Source: Chloroflexota bacterium (lineage in GTDB: Bacteria; Chloroflexota; Limnocylindria; QHBO01). From it: a DNA stretch of 7,929 nucleotides. Below are positions 1 to 6,143 of the stretch, one piece after another. Location of the stretch: assembly GCA_031177555.1 (NCBI GenBank), contig JAPSGM010000077.1:1-7929 (forward strand), read 5' to 3'. Numbering within the stretch: position 1 is the stretch's first letter; each line of letters starts with the position of its first letter. The translations under genes and the position numbers were made by a program. The notes beneath the pieces are model-generated. The model did no database searches and was not told the DNA's origin. It was given only the letters and a program-made list of their open reading frames with translations.

Positions 1-899
1 TGCTGGAGCGGGCGGACCTGGAGGAAAACGAGGCGGAGCGCGCCGCGCAGCTCACCTTCGTCGTCGGCGGGGGCGGGTTCAGCGGCGTCGAGACCGCCGG
101 CGAGATGGAGGACTTCGTCGGGCGCCTGCGCAGGCGCTACTACCCCAGGATCCCGCGCGAAGCGGTCCGGACGTACATCGTCGAGCTCGGTGACCGGCTG
201 CTCGGCGAGCAGTCCCCGGACATGGGCGCCTACGCGCGCCGCAAGCTGGAGGACCGCGGCCTCCGCGTCATGCTGCGAACCGCCATCCGCGAGGTGCGCG
301 AGGACGCGGTCGTGGTGGAGCACGGCGGCGAGCGCGCGTCCATCCCGACCCGCACGGTGGTCTGGACCGGCGGGGTGCGCCCGGCGCCGATCATCGGCGA
401 GTGCGGCGTCGAGACCGACCGCGGCGGCCGTGCGCTGACCGCCGCGACGATGCAGACCAGCCGGGAGGGCGTGTACGCCATCGGGGATTGCGCGATGATC
501 CCGAACGTCGAGGACCCGGCCGGCCGGGCCCACGCTCCGACCGCGCAGAACGCGGTGCGCGAGGCGAAGGTGCTGGCAGACAACATCCTGGCCCGCATCC
601 AGGGGCGCCAGCAGCGGCCGTTTCGCTACACGCCACTCGGCCAGCTGGCCTCCATCGGCCACCGCACCGGCGTGGGCGAGGTGTTCGGCATCAAGGTCCG
701 CGGCCTCGTCGCCTGGTTCATGTGGCGCGGCTACTACTGGAGCCGGACGCCCGGCATCAACCGCAAGGTGCGGGTCGGCCTCGACTGGCTGCTGACCGCG
801 CTGTTCGGGACCGACCCGGTGCAGCTCAAGGTGGAGGACAGCCACAGCCCGATGGGGTCCTCCGGCACGCGCCGGCCCCCGCAGCGCGAGGAGGCCTGA
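1..899 (+). CDS. ndh: Type II NADH dehydrogenase (NDH-2), 5'-truncated by window edge
   Basis: The frame is open from base 3 to the TGA at 897-899, giving 298 visible residues. NDH-2 is a peripheral membrane flavoprotein that passes electrons from NADH to quinone without pumping protons. The visible part starts just before the NADH-binding Rossmann motif, GGGGFSGVETAGE at visible residues 22-34 (bases 66-104). The FAD-contacting segment YAIGDCA follows at about residues 158-164, then the PTAQNAVREAKVLADNI helix. The C-terminal tail (LGQLASIGHRTGVGEVFGIKVRG, then WFMWRGYYW and a basic amphipathic stretch) is typical of the family's membrane anchor. The ATG at 105 is an internal Met, because the dinucleotide motif lies upstream of it. 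Family members run about 400-450 residues, so roughly the first third, with the N-terminal FAD-binding GxGxxG, is outside the window. A generic FAD-dependent pyridine nucleotide-disulfide oxidoreductase is the alternative, but the C-terminal tail favours NDH-2. Confidence 0.9.
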   Translation, partial: LERADLEENEAERAAQLTFVVGGGGFSGVETAGEMEDFVGRLRRRYYPRIPREAVRTYIVELGDRLLGEQSPDMGAYARRKLEDRGLRVMLRTAIREVREDAVVVEHGGERASIPTRTVVWTGGVRPAPIIGECGVETDRGGRALTAATMQTSREGVYAIGDCAMIPNVEDPAGRAHAPTAQNAVREAKVLADNILARIQGRQQRPFRYTPLGQLASIGHRTGVGEVFGIKVRGLVAWFMWRGYYWSRTPGINRKVRVGLDWLLTALFGTDPVQLKVEDSHSPMGSSGTRRPPQREEA

Positions 900-906
900 G
901 GGCGGC

Positions 907-912
907 TACACT
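907..912 (+). promoter_or_regulatory. Candidate -10 box for the small membrane protein gene
   Basis: TACACT matches the TAnnnT -10 pattern and ends 9 nt before the ATG at 921. There is no SD in the 21 nt between the ndh stop and this ATG, and no recognisable -35 at a 16-18 nt spacing (that stretch lies inside the ndh 3' end). If used, it would give a leader of at most about three nucleotides. This is inference from pattern and position only. Confidence 0.3.
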
Positions 913-920
913 CGAAGCCG

Positions 921-1259
921 ATGTCACGAGCGGAGCGGCGCGCCTACAAGCGCCTCACCAAGAACCAGGACCCCTATTCGCTGCCGCCCGCCGCCCAGCG
1001 CGGCCGCGGCACGCGCCCGCGGCGCGAGCGCCGGCCGGGGGAGTCCGGCGACTTCCAGTTCGTGACCGGTCGATTCCTGGCCTTGGCCGTGGGCGGCGCC
1101 GCGATGGCCGGGCTGCTCGCGCTGTCCATGACGTGGCCGGACATGCCGTTCTCGCTGTACGTGGGCCTGGCGGTGGCGGCCGCCTGGCTGCTGCTCGCCT
1201 GGGTCGCGCGGCTCGCGCAGCGCCGGGCGGCCCAGCGGCCACGCCACGCTCCACGCTGA
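921..1259 (+). CDS. Small two-helix membrane protein of unknown function
   Basis: This 112-residue protein is not a family I recognise. It has a strongly basic cytoplasmic-type N-terminus (MSRAERRAYKRLTKNQDPYS, then a run rich in Arg, Gly and Pro to about residue 50). Two hydrophobic segments follow at roughly residues 52-70 and 78-97, separated by a short WPDMPF turn, and the tail is basic and rich in Arg and Ala. By the positive-inside rule both ends should be cytoplasmic, forming a hairpin. It begins 21 nt after ndh and ends 4 nt before plsY, so it probably belongs to the same transcription unit, although a TACACT box just upstream may give it its own promoter. No SD precedes the ATG. The codon usage and hydrophobic pattern make it a convincing gene; a role in membrane or lipid metabolism is only suggested by its position. 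Confidence 0.75.
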   Translation: MSRAERRAYKRLTKNQDPYSLPPAAQRGRGTRPRRERRPGESGDFQFVTGRFLALAVGGAAMAGLLALSMTWPDMPFSLYVGLAVAAAWLLLAWVARLAQRRAAQRPRHAPR

Positions 1260-1263
1260 GACG

Positions 1264-1911
1264 GTGACCGGCCCCGCGGGGGCTGCCGCCGTAGTCGTCG
1301 CCGGCGACCTGCTGGGCGCCGTCCCGGTGGGCCTGCTGGTCGGGCGCCTCGTCGGCGGTGTGGACCTGCGCGACTACGGGTCGGGGCGCACCGGTGCCAC
1401 CAACGCGATGCGGACCCTGGGCACCGGATGGGGCGCCGCGGTCCTCCTGCTCGACCTGCTGAAGGGCCTGGTGGCGGTCCTCCTGGCACGCCTCGCCTTC
1501 GACGGGGCCGAGGCGGAGTCGGTGGTCGCCGCCGCGGCGCTTGCGGCGGTGATCGGGCACAACTGGTCGGTCTTCATCCGATTCACCGGCGGCCGGGGAG
1601 TGGCCACCACCGGGGGCGGCCTGCTCGCCCTCTCGCCCCTCAGCGTGGCGATCCTGCTGCCCGCCATGCTCCTGGTGGTGTGGCGCTGGCGCTACGTGTC
1701 GGCGGCCTCGCTCGTGGGCGCCGCCGGCGCCGTGCTGGTGACGGGCCTGCTGGCGCTCATCGGCTCCGGGAGCTGGCCGGCGGTGGGGTACGCTCTGGCG
1801 GCCGGGGCGATCGTCATCGGCTCGCACGCGGACAACATCGCCCGCCTGCGGGCCGGGACCGAGCGCCGGGTCGGGGAGAAGGAGGTCCTGCGCAGCGATG
1901 TCGACCGCTGA
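1264..1911 (+). CDS. plsY: Acyl-phosphate glycerol-3-phosphate acyltransferase PlsY
   Basis: PlsY is an integral membrane enzyme that transfers an acyl group from acyl-phosphate to glycerol-3-phosphate, making lysophosphatidic acid, the first step of phospholipid synthesis. The 215-residue protein has the usual family length and all three signature regions: GSGRTGATNAMR (residues 39-50), GHNWSVFIRFTGGRGVAT (98-115, with His99), and SHADNIARLRAGTE (187-200, with His188, Asn191 and Glu200). Hydrophobic segments lie around residues 7-30, 57-77, 86-98, 118-140 and 146-186. Two positions differ from the textbook second motif: Ser102 where Pro is common, and Arg111 where Lys is common in GGKGVAT; both look conservative. 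The GTG start is 4 nt after the preceding stop and gives a normal-length N-terminal helix, so translation is probably coupled; no good SD is visible. The 3' end overlaps pgsA by 14 nt and contains the pgsA SD. Confidence 0.93.
   Translation: MTGPAGAAAVVVAGDLLGAVPVGLLVGRLVGGVDLRDYGSGRTGATNAMRTLGTGWGAAVLLLDLLKGLVAVLLARLAFDGAEAESVVAAAALAAVIGHNWSVFIRFTGGRGVATTGGGLLALSPLSVAILLPAMLLVVWRWRYVSAASLVGAAGAVLVTGLLALIGSGSWPAVGYALAAGAIVIGSHADNIARLRAGTERRVGEKEVLRSDVDR
1877..1886 (+). promoter_or_regulatory. Strong Shine-Dalgarno for pgsA inside plsY
   Basis: AGAAGGAGGT lies 11 nt upstream of the pgsA ATG (1898) and within the last codons of plsY, where it encodes Glu-Lys-Glu-Val. It is the strongest SD on the plus strand of the window. 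It fixes the pgsA start at 1898 and explains how pgsA can be translated from inside the plsY reading frame. Confidence 0.75.
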
Positions 1912-2563
1912 CCGGCGGCCCGGTCCGCCCCCGCCGACCGGCACCTGGTCCGGCGCCCGGCCGCGCCTGACCTCTACGCCAAACCTGCTCGGCCTGTTCC
2001 GGATCGCGGCCACGCCGGTGGTGATCGTGCTCCTGCTGTGGCCGTTCGAGGGGGCGGGGCTGCTTGCCTTCCTGCTCTTCGGCGTGGCGGCCGCCACCGA
2101 CTTCATCGACGGCCGCCTGGCCCGCTCGCGCGGCGAGGTGAACGCCCTGGGCGTGTTCATGGACCTCACCGCCGACAAGGTTCTCGTCGCCGGCGTGCTG
2201 ATCGCCATGGTCGAGGTCAACCTCCTGCCGACCTGGATGGTGGCCCTCCTGATCATTCGCGAGCTGGTCGTCCAGGGCGTGCGCCAGGTGGCGGCCGGTG
2301 TCGCCGTCGTCATGCCGGCGCGCGCGCTCGGCAAGGGCAAGACGCTGGCCACGCTGGTGGGCATGGGGCTGCTGCTGCTCTTCTTCGATGCCATCACCGG
2401 CGGCCCGCTGTCGGGCGTCGGCACGCGGGCGCTGCCGTGGATCTACGACATCGGCTATTGGACGCTCATCCTGGCCACCGCGCTGTCGGTGGCATCGGGC
2501 TGGGAGTACGTGCGGGCCGCGGCGCCGATGCTGACCGGCCGCGCCGAGCCGCCGACTACTTGA
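1898..2563 (+). CDS. pgsA: CDP-alcohol phosphatidyltransferase, probably PgsA
   Basis: This 221-residue membrane enzyme belongs to the CDP-alcohol phosphatidyltransferase family. The most likely reaction is CDP-diacylglycerol plus glycerol-3-phosphate giving phosphatidylglycerol-phosphate and CMP. The metal and CDP-binding signature is complete: Asp68-x2-Asp71-Gly72-x2-Ala75-Arg76-x8-Gly85-x3-Asp89-x3-Asp93. It is preceded by the TPNLLGLFRI segment (residues 27-36) common in PgsA. Hydrophobic segments lie near residues 37-49, 52-67, 94-116 and 148-166, with more near the C-terminus. The first ~25 residues are Pro/Arg-rich and probably disordered. The ATG at 1898 has a strong SD 11 nt upstream and overlaps plsY by 14 nt in another frame. 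The 3' end overlaps the convergent permease gene by 8 nt. Cardiolipin synthase or phosphatidylinositol-phosphate synthase of the same superfamily cannot be excluded without a tree. Confidence 0.85.
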   Translation: MSTADRRPGPPPPTGTWSGARPRLTSTPNLLGLFRIAATPVVIVLLLWPFEGAGLLAFLLFGVAAATDFIDGRLARSRGEVNALGVFMDLTADKVLVAGVLIAMVEVNLLPTWMVALLIIRELVVQGVRQVAAGVAVVMPARALGKGKTLATLVGMGLLLLFFDAITGGPLSGVGTRALPWIYDIGYWTLILATALSVASGWEYVRAAAPMLTGRAEPPTT

Positions 2564-3389
2564 CCAGGCGCCGCTCCATCTGGGCCATCGCGATCCAGAG
2601 GCCGATGATCGTGAAGGTCACCAGGTAGAGGACGTCGAAGAGCATGGACGGCTCGATGATGCCGGTCGACAGGCCCCGGAACAGGTGTACGCCGCGGTAC
2701 AGCGGCAGCGCCTCGATGACCCACCGGATGGCGGGGGAGACCGTCTCGTAGACGCTGAGCGGGAAGAAGACGCCGCCGAACAGGAACATCGGCATGACCA
2801 CCAGGCCCATGGGCAGGTCGAAGTCCTGCACGGTGCGCATGAACGAGGTGGCGGCCAGGCCGGCGGCGCTGAACGCGGCGCCGAGCAGCACGGCGGCGGG
2901 GACGACCAGCACCACCCACGGCGAGAACACCAGGCCCAGCAGGAAGATGACGCCCACGAACGCGGCGGCGTACATCGTCCCGCGGAAGAGCGACCAGATC
3001 AGCTCACCGACGGCGATGTCCCGGATGCCGATGGGCGTGGCCATCATGCCCTCGTAGATCCGCTCGTAGTTGAGGCGGAAGAAGACGTTGAAGATCGTCT
3101 CGGCGATCGCGCCGTTCATGCAGGACATGGCCAGCAGTCCGGGTGCCACGAACGCGGCGTAGGGAATCGCGAATCCCGGCGCCACCTCCACGCTCTCCAC
3201 GAAGAAGCCCAGCCCGTAGCCGATGCCGAGCAGGTAGAAGAGCGGCTCGAAGAAGCCGGACACGATGACGATCCAGCTGTGGCGGTAAACCATCAGGTTG
3301 CGCTGGAAGACGCGCATCGCGCGCCGCAGCGTGCCGAGCACCTCCGGCAGGGCGCCGGAGGCCGGCAGGCGGCGGGTGACGACGGTCAT
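2556..3389 (-). CDS. ABC-2 type exporter permease 2 (NodJ/DrrB-like)
   Basis: This 277-residue polytopic membrane protein is the last gene of the minus-strand exporter operon. It shows the ABC-2 / NodJ-like pattern: a cytoplasmic amphipathic N-terminus ending in QRNLMVYRHSW (about residues 29-39), a first membrane segment with FFEPLFYLLGIGYGLG, the coupling-type cytoplasmic stretch YEGMMATPIGIRDIAVGELIW, then further helices, with MFLFGGVFFPLSVYE before the last external loop and final helix. About six membrane segments can be counted. The ATG has a GAGGAT SD 6 nt upstream and lies 10 nt after the stop of permease 1. The protein is clearly a paralogue of permease 1 (same segments in the same order), so the pair probably forms a heterodimeric pore driven by the upstream ATPase. 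The cargo cannot be read from sequence; lipid-linked saccharides or hydrophobic compounds are typical for relatives. Confidence 0.9.
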   Translation of the reverse strand: MTVVTRRLPASGALPEVLGTLRRAMRVFQRNLMVYRHSWIVIVSGFFEPLFYLLGIGYGLGFFVESVEVAPGFAIPYAAFVAPGLLAMSCMNGAIAETIFNVFFRLNYERIYEGMMATPIGIRDIAVGELIWSLFRGTMYAAAFVGVIFLLGLVFSPWVVLVVPAAVLLGAAFSAAGLAATSFMRTVQDFDLPMGLVVMPMFLFGGVFFPLSVYETVSPAIRWVIEALPLYRGVHLFRGLSTGIIEPSMLFDVLYLVTFTIIGLWIAMAQMERRLVK

Positions 3390-3399
3390 CGGGCCATCC

Positions 3400-4188
3400 T
3401 CAGCTCAGCAGTCGTCGCTTCAGGAGCCGATGGGCCAGGAACGCGCCCACGGCGCCGAAGGCGACCAGGTAGGCGACGTGCAGCGGCCACGGCCCCAGGA
3501 ACGCCTGCTCCGCCAGCACCGTACCGCGCACCAGCGCGACCCCGTGGTAGAGCGGGGTGAGCGCCGCCGCCCATTCGACCGCGTCGGGCAGCTGGCTCAG
3601 CGGGAAGAACGTGCCGCTGAACAGGAAGAGCGGGTTGATCACGAAGCGGAACAGCCAGCTGAACCCCTCGCCGGTGCGCTGGGTGGCAGCGAAGGCGATG
3701 ACCGACGCGCTGAAGGCCAGCCCGGTGAGGATCGCCGCGGGAATGGCCAGCAGGGCGAGCGGATAGCGCGGGATCCCGAACAGGGTCATGACCGCCAGGA
3801 AGACGGCCGAGATGGTCAGCACGCGGAAGCCCACCCACAGCAGCTCGCCGGCAAGCAGGTGCGGCACGCCGAGCGGGGTGGCCAGCATGGCCTCGTAGTT
3901 GCGCCGCCAGGAGATCTTGCCGAGGACCGGGAAGGTCGACTCGAAGACCGCCGACTGCATGCAGGTGGCGGCCAGGATCCCCGGGCCCAGGAAATGCACG
4001 AACTCGTAGCCCTCGAACGCCGGCGACCCGGCCGCGGTCACCAGGCTGCCGACCCCGACGCCCATGGCGGTCAGGTACAGGAGCGGGGTCAGGAACGAGC
4101 CCAGGATGCTGCCCCGCCAGGTGCGGCGGTAGACCCACAGGTTCCGTTGCAGGACGCGGGCGGCGGGTGCCAGGGCGTTGACGGTCAT
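3400..4188 (-). CDS. ABC-2 type exporter permease 1 (NodJ/DrrB-like)
   Basis: This 262-residue membrane protein is the middle gene of the exporter operon. It carries the same landmarks as its downstream paralogue: LQRNLWVYRRTWRGS near residues 13-27, SFLTPLLYLTAMGVGVG, then YEAMLATPLGVPHLLAGELLW as the coupling region, and LFLFSGTFFPLSQLPD before the final loop and helix. It ends in a basic cytoplasmic RLLKRRLLS. About six membrane helices are apparent. It starts 16 nt after the ATPase stop with only a weak GGTGG-type SD, suggesting coupling to the ATPase. Both permeases begin Met-Thr-Val. With the ATPase it should form an inner-membrane exporter; substrate unknown. Confidence 0.9.
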   Translation of the reverse strand: MTVNALAPAARVLQRNLWVYRRTWRGSILGSFLTPLLYLTAMGVGVGSLVTAAGSPAFEGYEFVHFLGPGILAATCMQSAVFESTFPVLGKISWRRNYEAMLATPLGVPHLLAGELLWVGFRVLTISAVFLAVMTLFGIPRYPLALLAIPAAILTGLAFSASVIAFAATQRTGEGFSWLFRFVINPLFLFSGTFFPLSQLPDAVEWAAALTPLYHGVALVRGTVLAEQAFLGPWPLHVAYLVAFGAVGAFLAHRLLKRRLLS

Positions 4189-4204
4189 CGGTCCACCCGT
4201 TCCG

Positions 4205-5140
4205 CTACTCGATCAGGGTGCGGCCGGTGAGGCGGAGGAAGACGTCCTCCAGCGTCGCGCGGCGGACCAGGGCCGACTCGAGCGGGACCTGCCGGTCGTG
4301 GACGGCCTCCAGCGCCTGCTCGCCGTCGCCCACGTACAGCAGCAGCCGGTCGGGCAGCTCCTCGACGCGCTCGGCGACGTCCTCGAGCCGGCCGTTCAGG
4401 GTGGCGCGCACAGCGTCGCTGACGCGGATCTCCAGGACCTCGCGCGTCGAGTAGCGCTGGATGAGGTCGCGCGGCGAGCCCTCGGCCACGATCTTCGCCT
4501 TGTCCATCACCACCAGGCGGTCGCAGAGCTGCTCGGCCTCGTCCATGTAGTGGGTGGTGATGATCAGGGTGGCGCCGCGCTGCTTCAGGCGGTACAGCCG
4601 CTCCCAGACGAGGTGCCGGGCCTGCGGGTCCAGGCCGGTCGTCGGCTCGTCCAGGATGACAAGCTCCGGATCATTGATCAGCGAGCGCGCGATGGTCAGC
4701 CGGCGCTTCATCCCGCCGGAGAGCGGCTCCACCTGATCGCCCGCCCGCTCGCCGAGCTGGACGAAGTCCAGCAGCTCATCGGCCCGACGCCCGGCGATCT
4801 CGCCGGCGATGTCGAAGTAGCGCGCGTACATGAGCAGGTTCTCGCGCACCGTCAGCTCGGCGTCCAGGTTGTCGATCTGCGGCACGACGCCGATCCGCGA
4901 CTTGATCCGGGGCGCCTGGCTGCGCGGGTCCATGCCGATGACCGACAGTTCGCCGTCGCTGATCGGCGAGGAGCAGGCGATCATGCGCATCGTGCTGGTC
5001 TTGCCCGCCCCGTTGGGACCCAGGAAGCCGAAGGCCTCGCCGGTGCGCACGTCGAAGTCCACCGCGTCGACCGCGGTGAAGTCGCCGAAACGCTTGGTCA
5101 GGGCGCGTGCGTGGACGAGGACCTCGTCACCTGGGGGCAT
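4205..5140 (-). CDS. ABC exporter ATP-binding protein (NodI/DrrA-like)
   Basis: This 311-residue nucleotide-binding subunit hydrolyses ATP to power the two ABC-2 permeases encoded downstream. All functional motifs are intact: Walker A GPNGAGKT (residues 41-48), Q-loop Gln88, ABC signature LSGGM (140-144), Walker B LVILDE (160-165) and switch His197 in TTHYMDEAEQ. After the ~220-residue ATPase core there is a C-terminal extension of about 85 residues ending LEDVFLRLTGRTL, a layout typical of the DrrA/NodI-like exporter group. The ATG at 5140 is the only sensible start, because the conserved core begins at residue 7. No SD precedes it, but a TAGAAT -10 box ends 7 nt upstream, suggesting a leaderless transcript. 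It is the first gene of a three-gene minus-strand operon divergent from the SDR gene. Confidence 0.93.
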   Translation of the reverse strand: MPPGDEVLVHARALTKRFGDFTAVDAVDFDVRTGEAFGFLGPNGAGKTSTMRMIACSSPISDGELSVIGMDPRSQAPRIKSRIGVVPQIDNLDAELTVRENLLMYARYFDIAGEIAGRRADELLDFVQLGERAGDQVEPLSGGMKRRLTIARSLINDPELVILDEPTTGLDPQARHLVWERLYRLKQRGATLIITTHYMDEAEQLCDRLVVMDKAKIVAEGSPRDLIQRYSTREVLEIRVSDAVRATLNGRLEDVAERVEELPDRLLLYVGDGEQALEAVHDRQVPLESALVRRATLEDVFLRLTGRTLIE

Positions 5141-5146
5141 GCCGGG

Positions 5147-5152
5147 ATTCTA
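5147..5152 (-). promoter_or_regulatory. Candidate -10 box of the ABC exporter operon (leaderless)
   Basis: Read on the minus strand this is TAGAAT, one base from the TATAAT consensus. Its downstream end is 7 nt from the A of the ATPase ATG (5140), so the transcription start would fall at or within a base of the start codon. The -35 position at a 17-nt spacing (5170-5175, GAAATC) is poor, so an activator may be needed. A 16-bp palindrome lies immediately upstream (5177-5192). Confidence 0.5.
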
Positions 5153-5176
5153 GACCGATGCGGACGCCTGATTTCA

Positions 5177-5192
5177 TCGGTCAAATGACCGA
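5177..5192. promoter_or_regulatory. 16-bp perfect palindrome, probable operator
   Basis: TCGGTCAAATGACCGA has two perfect 7-bp arms around a central AA, in the non-coding gap between the divergent ATPase and SDR genes. A further half-site GACCGA is at 5153-5158, beside the TAGAAT box, and the segment ACCGATG (5154-5160) pairs with CATCGGT (5175-5181). The palindrome sits just upstream of the -35 position of the exporter promoter and about 25 bp upstream of the SDR TTGACA box, a place where an activator or shared regulator could act on both sides. The binding protein is unknown and no regulator gene is in the window. Confidence 0.5.
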
Positions 5193-5217
5193 CGTGCCCG
5201 TGCGCGAAACGTGACAC

Positions 5218-5246
5218 TTGACAGTAGCACGTTTTACGCGCAGGAT
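5218..5246 (+). promoter_or_regulatory. Candidate promoter of the SDR gene, TTGACA-N17-CAGGAT
   Basis: A perfect -35 hexamer TTGACA (5218-5223) is followed after exactly 17 nt by CAGGAT (5241-5246), which keeps the key A at position 2 and T at position 6 of the -10 box. The box ends 7 nt before the ATG at 5253, so transcription should begin at the start codon. This also argues against a GTG start at 5211, which would place the promoter inside the coding region. Confidence 0.55.
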
Positions 5247-5252
5247 AGAGGC

Positions 5253-6143
5253 ATGGACGTCGCGGTGATCGGGGCAACGGGCTTCGTCGGGCGGTATGTC
5301 GTGGCCCGGCTGACGGACGCTGGATATGTGGTCCGTGCTGTCTCGCGCCGGGGCACCCGGCTACCCGGCTGGGGTAACGCGGTGGTCCCGCTCGCCGCCA
5401 ACGTCGAGACCGCCAACGGCCTGGGCGCGGCGCTCACCGGGGTGGACGGCGTGGTCCACCTGGTCGCCATCCCGCGCGAGTCCGGCGGGCGCCGCTTCGA
5501 GGCGGTCAACGTCGGTGGCGTGCGCCACGTGGTGGACGCCGCCCACGCGGCCGGCGTGCGGCGGCTGGTCCACGTCTCGATCCTGGGCGTGGCGGATGAC
5601 CCCAAGCTGCGCTACCTGCACAGCAAGTGGCGCGGGGAGCAGATCGTCCGCCGGTCCGGGCTGGACTGGGTGGTCCTGCGGCCATCGCTGCTCTTCGGGG
5701 AGGGCGACGGGTTCTTCAACCTGGTCAGGGTCACGCTTAAGTGGTGGTCCCCAGGCATCATCGCCATCCCCGGCGATGGCCGGACCCGGTTCCAGCCGCT
5801 GTCCGTCGAGGACCTGGCCATCGCCGTCGAGCGCAGCCTGGTCGAGCCCGACCGGGCGGGATCGGTCCTGGAGCTGGGCGGTCCCGAGCACGTCACCTAT
5901 CGCCAGATCGTGGACCGGGTCATGTCGGCCACCGGCATGCGCCGCCTGAAGCTCGGCCTGCCGATCCCCCTGCTGAGCGCGCTCACCGCGGTCACCGACC
6001 GCCTCCTGCCCGCCTTCCCGGTCAGCCACGACCAGATCAGCTCGCTGCAACGGCCGAACTACACCGACCTGGACGCCTACGAGCGCGCGTTCGGCAGGCG
6101 GCCTCGGCCGCTCGACCTCTCGTACCTCGGCCGAGGGGCCTAG
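5253..6143 (+). CDS. NAD(P)-binding atypical SDR, NDUFA9-like epimerase/dehydratase family
   Basis: This 296-residue cytoplasmic or membrane-associated protein has an N-terminal Rossmann fold with the nucleotide motif GATGFVG at residues 7-13 starting directly after the Met. It then has DGVVHLVAI near 65-73, LVHVSILGV near 106-114, the Tyr121-x3-Lys125 pair in YLHSKWRGE, and LRPSLLFGEGD near 142-152. This matches atypical short-chain dehydrogenases of the NmrA/NDUFA9-like group, which bind NAD(P)(H) and often act in quinone, isoprenoid or respiratory-complex contexts; the substrate cannot be assigned. The ATG at 5253 is chosen over the in-frame GTG at 5211 because the fold starts there and a good promoter lies between them. 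A weak GGAT-type SD is possible, but the promoter spacing points to a leaderless mRNA. Its TAG stop overlaps the convergent gene's stop by 4 nt. It faces away from the exporter operon across a shared control region. Confidence 0.88.
   Translation: MDVAVIGATGFVGRYVVARLTDAGYVVRAVSRRGTRLPGWGNAVVPLAANVETANGLGAALTGVDGVVHLVAIPRESGGRRFEAVNVGGVRHVVDAAHAAGVRRLVHVSILGVADDPKLRYLHSKWRGEQIVRRSGLDWVVLRPSLLFGEGDGFFNLVRVTLKWWSPGIIAIPGDGRTRFQPLSVEDLAIAVERSLVEPDRAGSVLELGGPEHVTYRQIVDRVMSATGMRRLKLGLPIPLLSALTAVTDRLLPAFPVSHDQISSLQRPNYTDLDAYERAFGRRPRPLDLSYLGRGA

Noticed and set aside
401..1267. Plus-strand open frame of 288 codons overlapping ndh and the small membrane gene
   Set aside because: It is Arg/Pro/Ala-rich with no family pattern and out of frame with two genes supported by motifs or membrane helices.
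955..2424. Long minus-strand open frame of 489 codons opposite plsY and pgsA
   Set aside because: It is low-complexity, rich in Arg, Pro, Ala and Gly, and lies opposite three well-supported genes; this is a typical high-GC antisense shadow.
4178..5188. Plus-strand open frame of 336 codons opposite the ABC ATPase
   Set aside because: The opposite strand encodes a complete ATPase with every motif intact; this frame only mirrors its codon bias.
5211..5252. GTG start for the SDR gene
   Set aside because: The Rossmann fold starts at the ATG at 5253, and a TTGACA-N17-CAGGAT promoter lies within the proposed extension.
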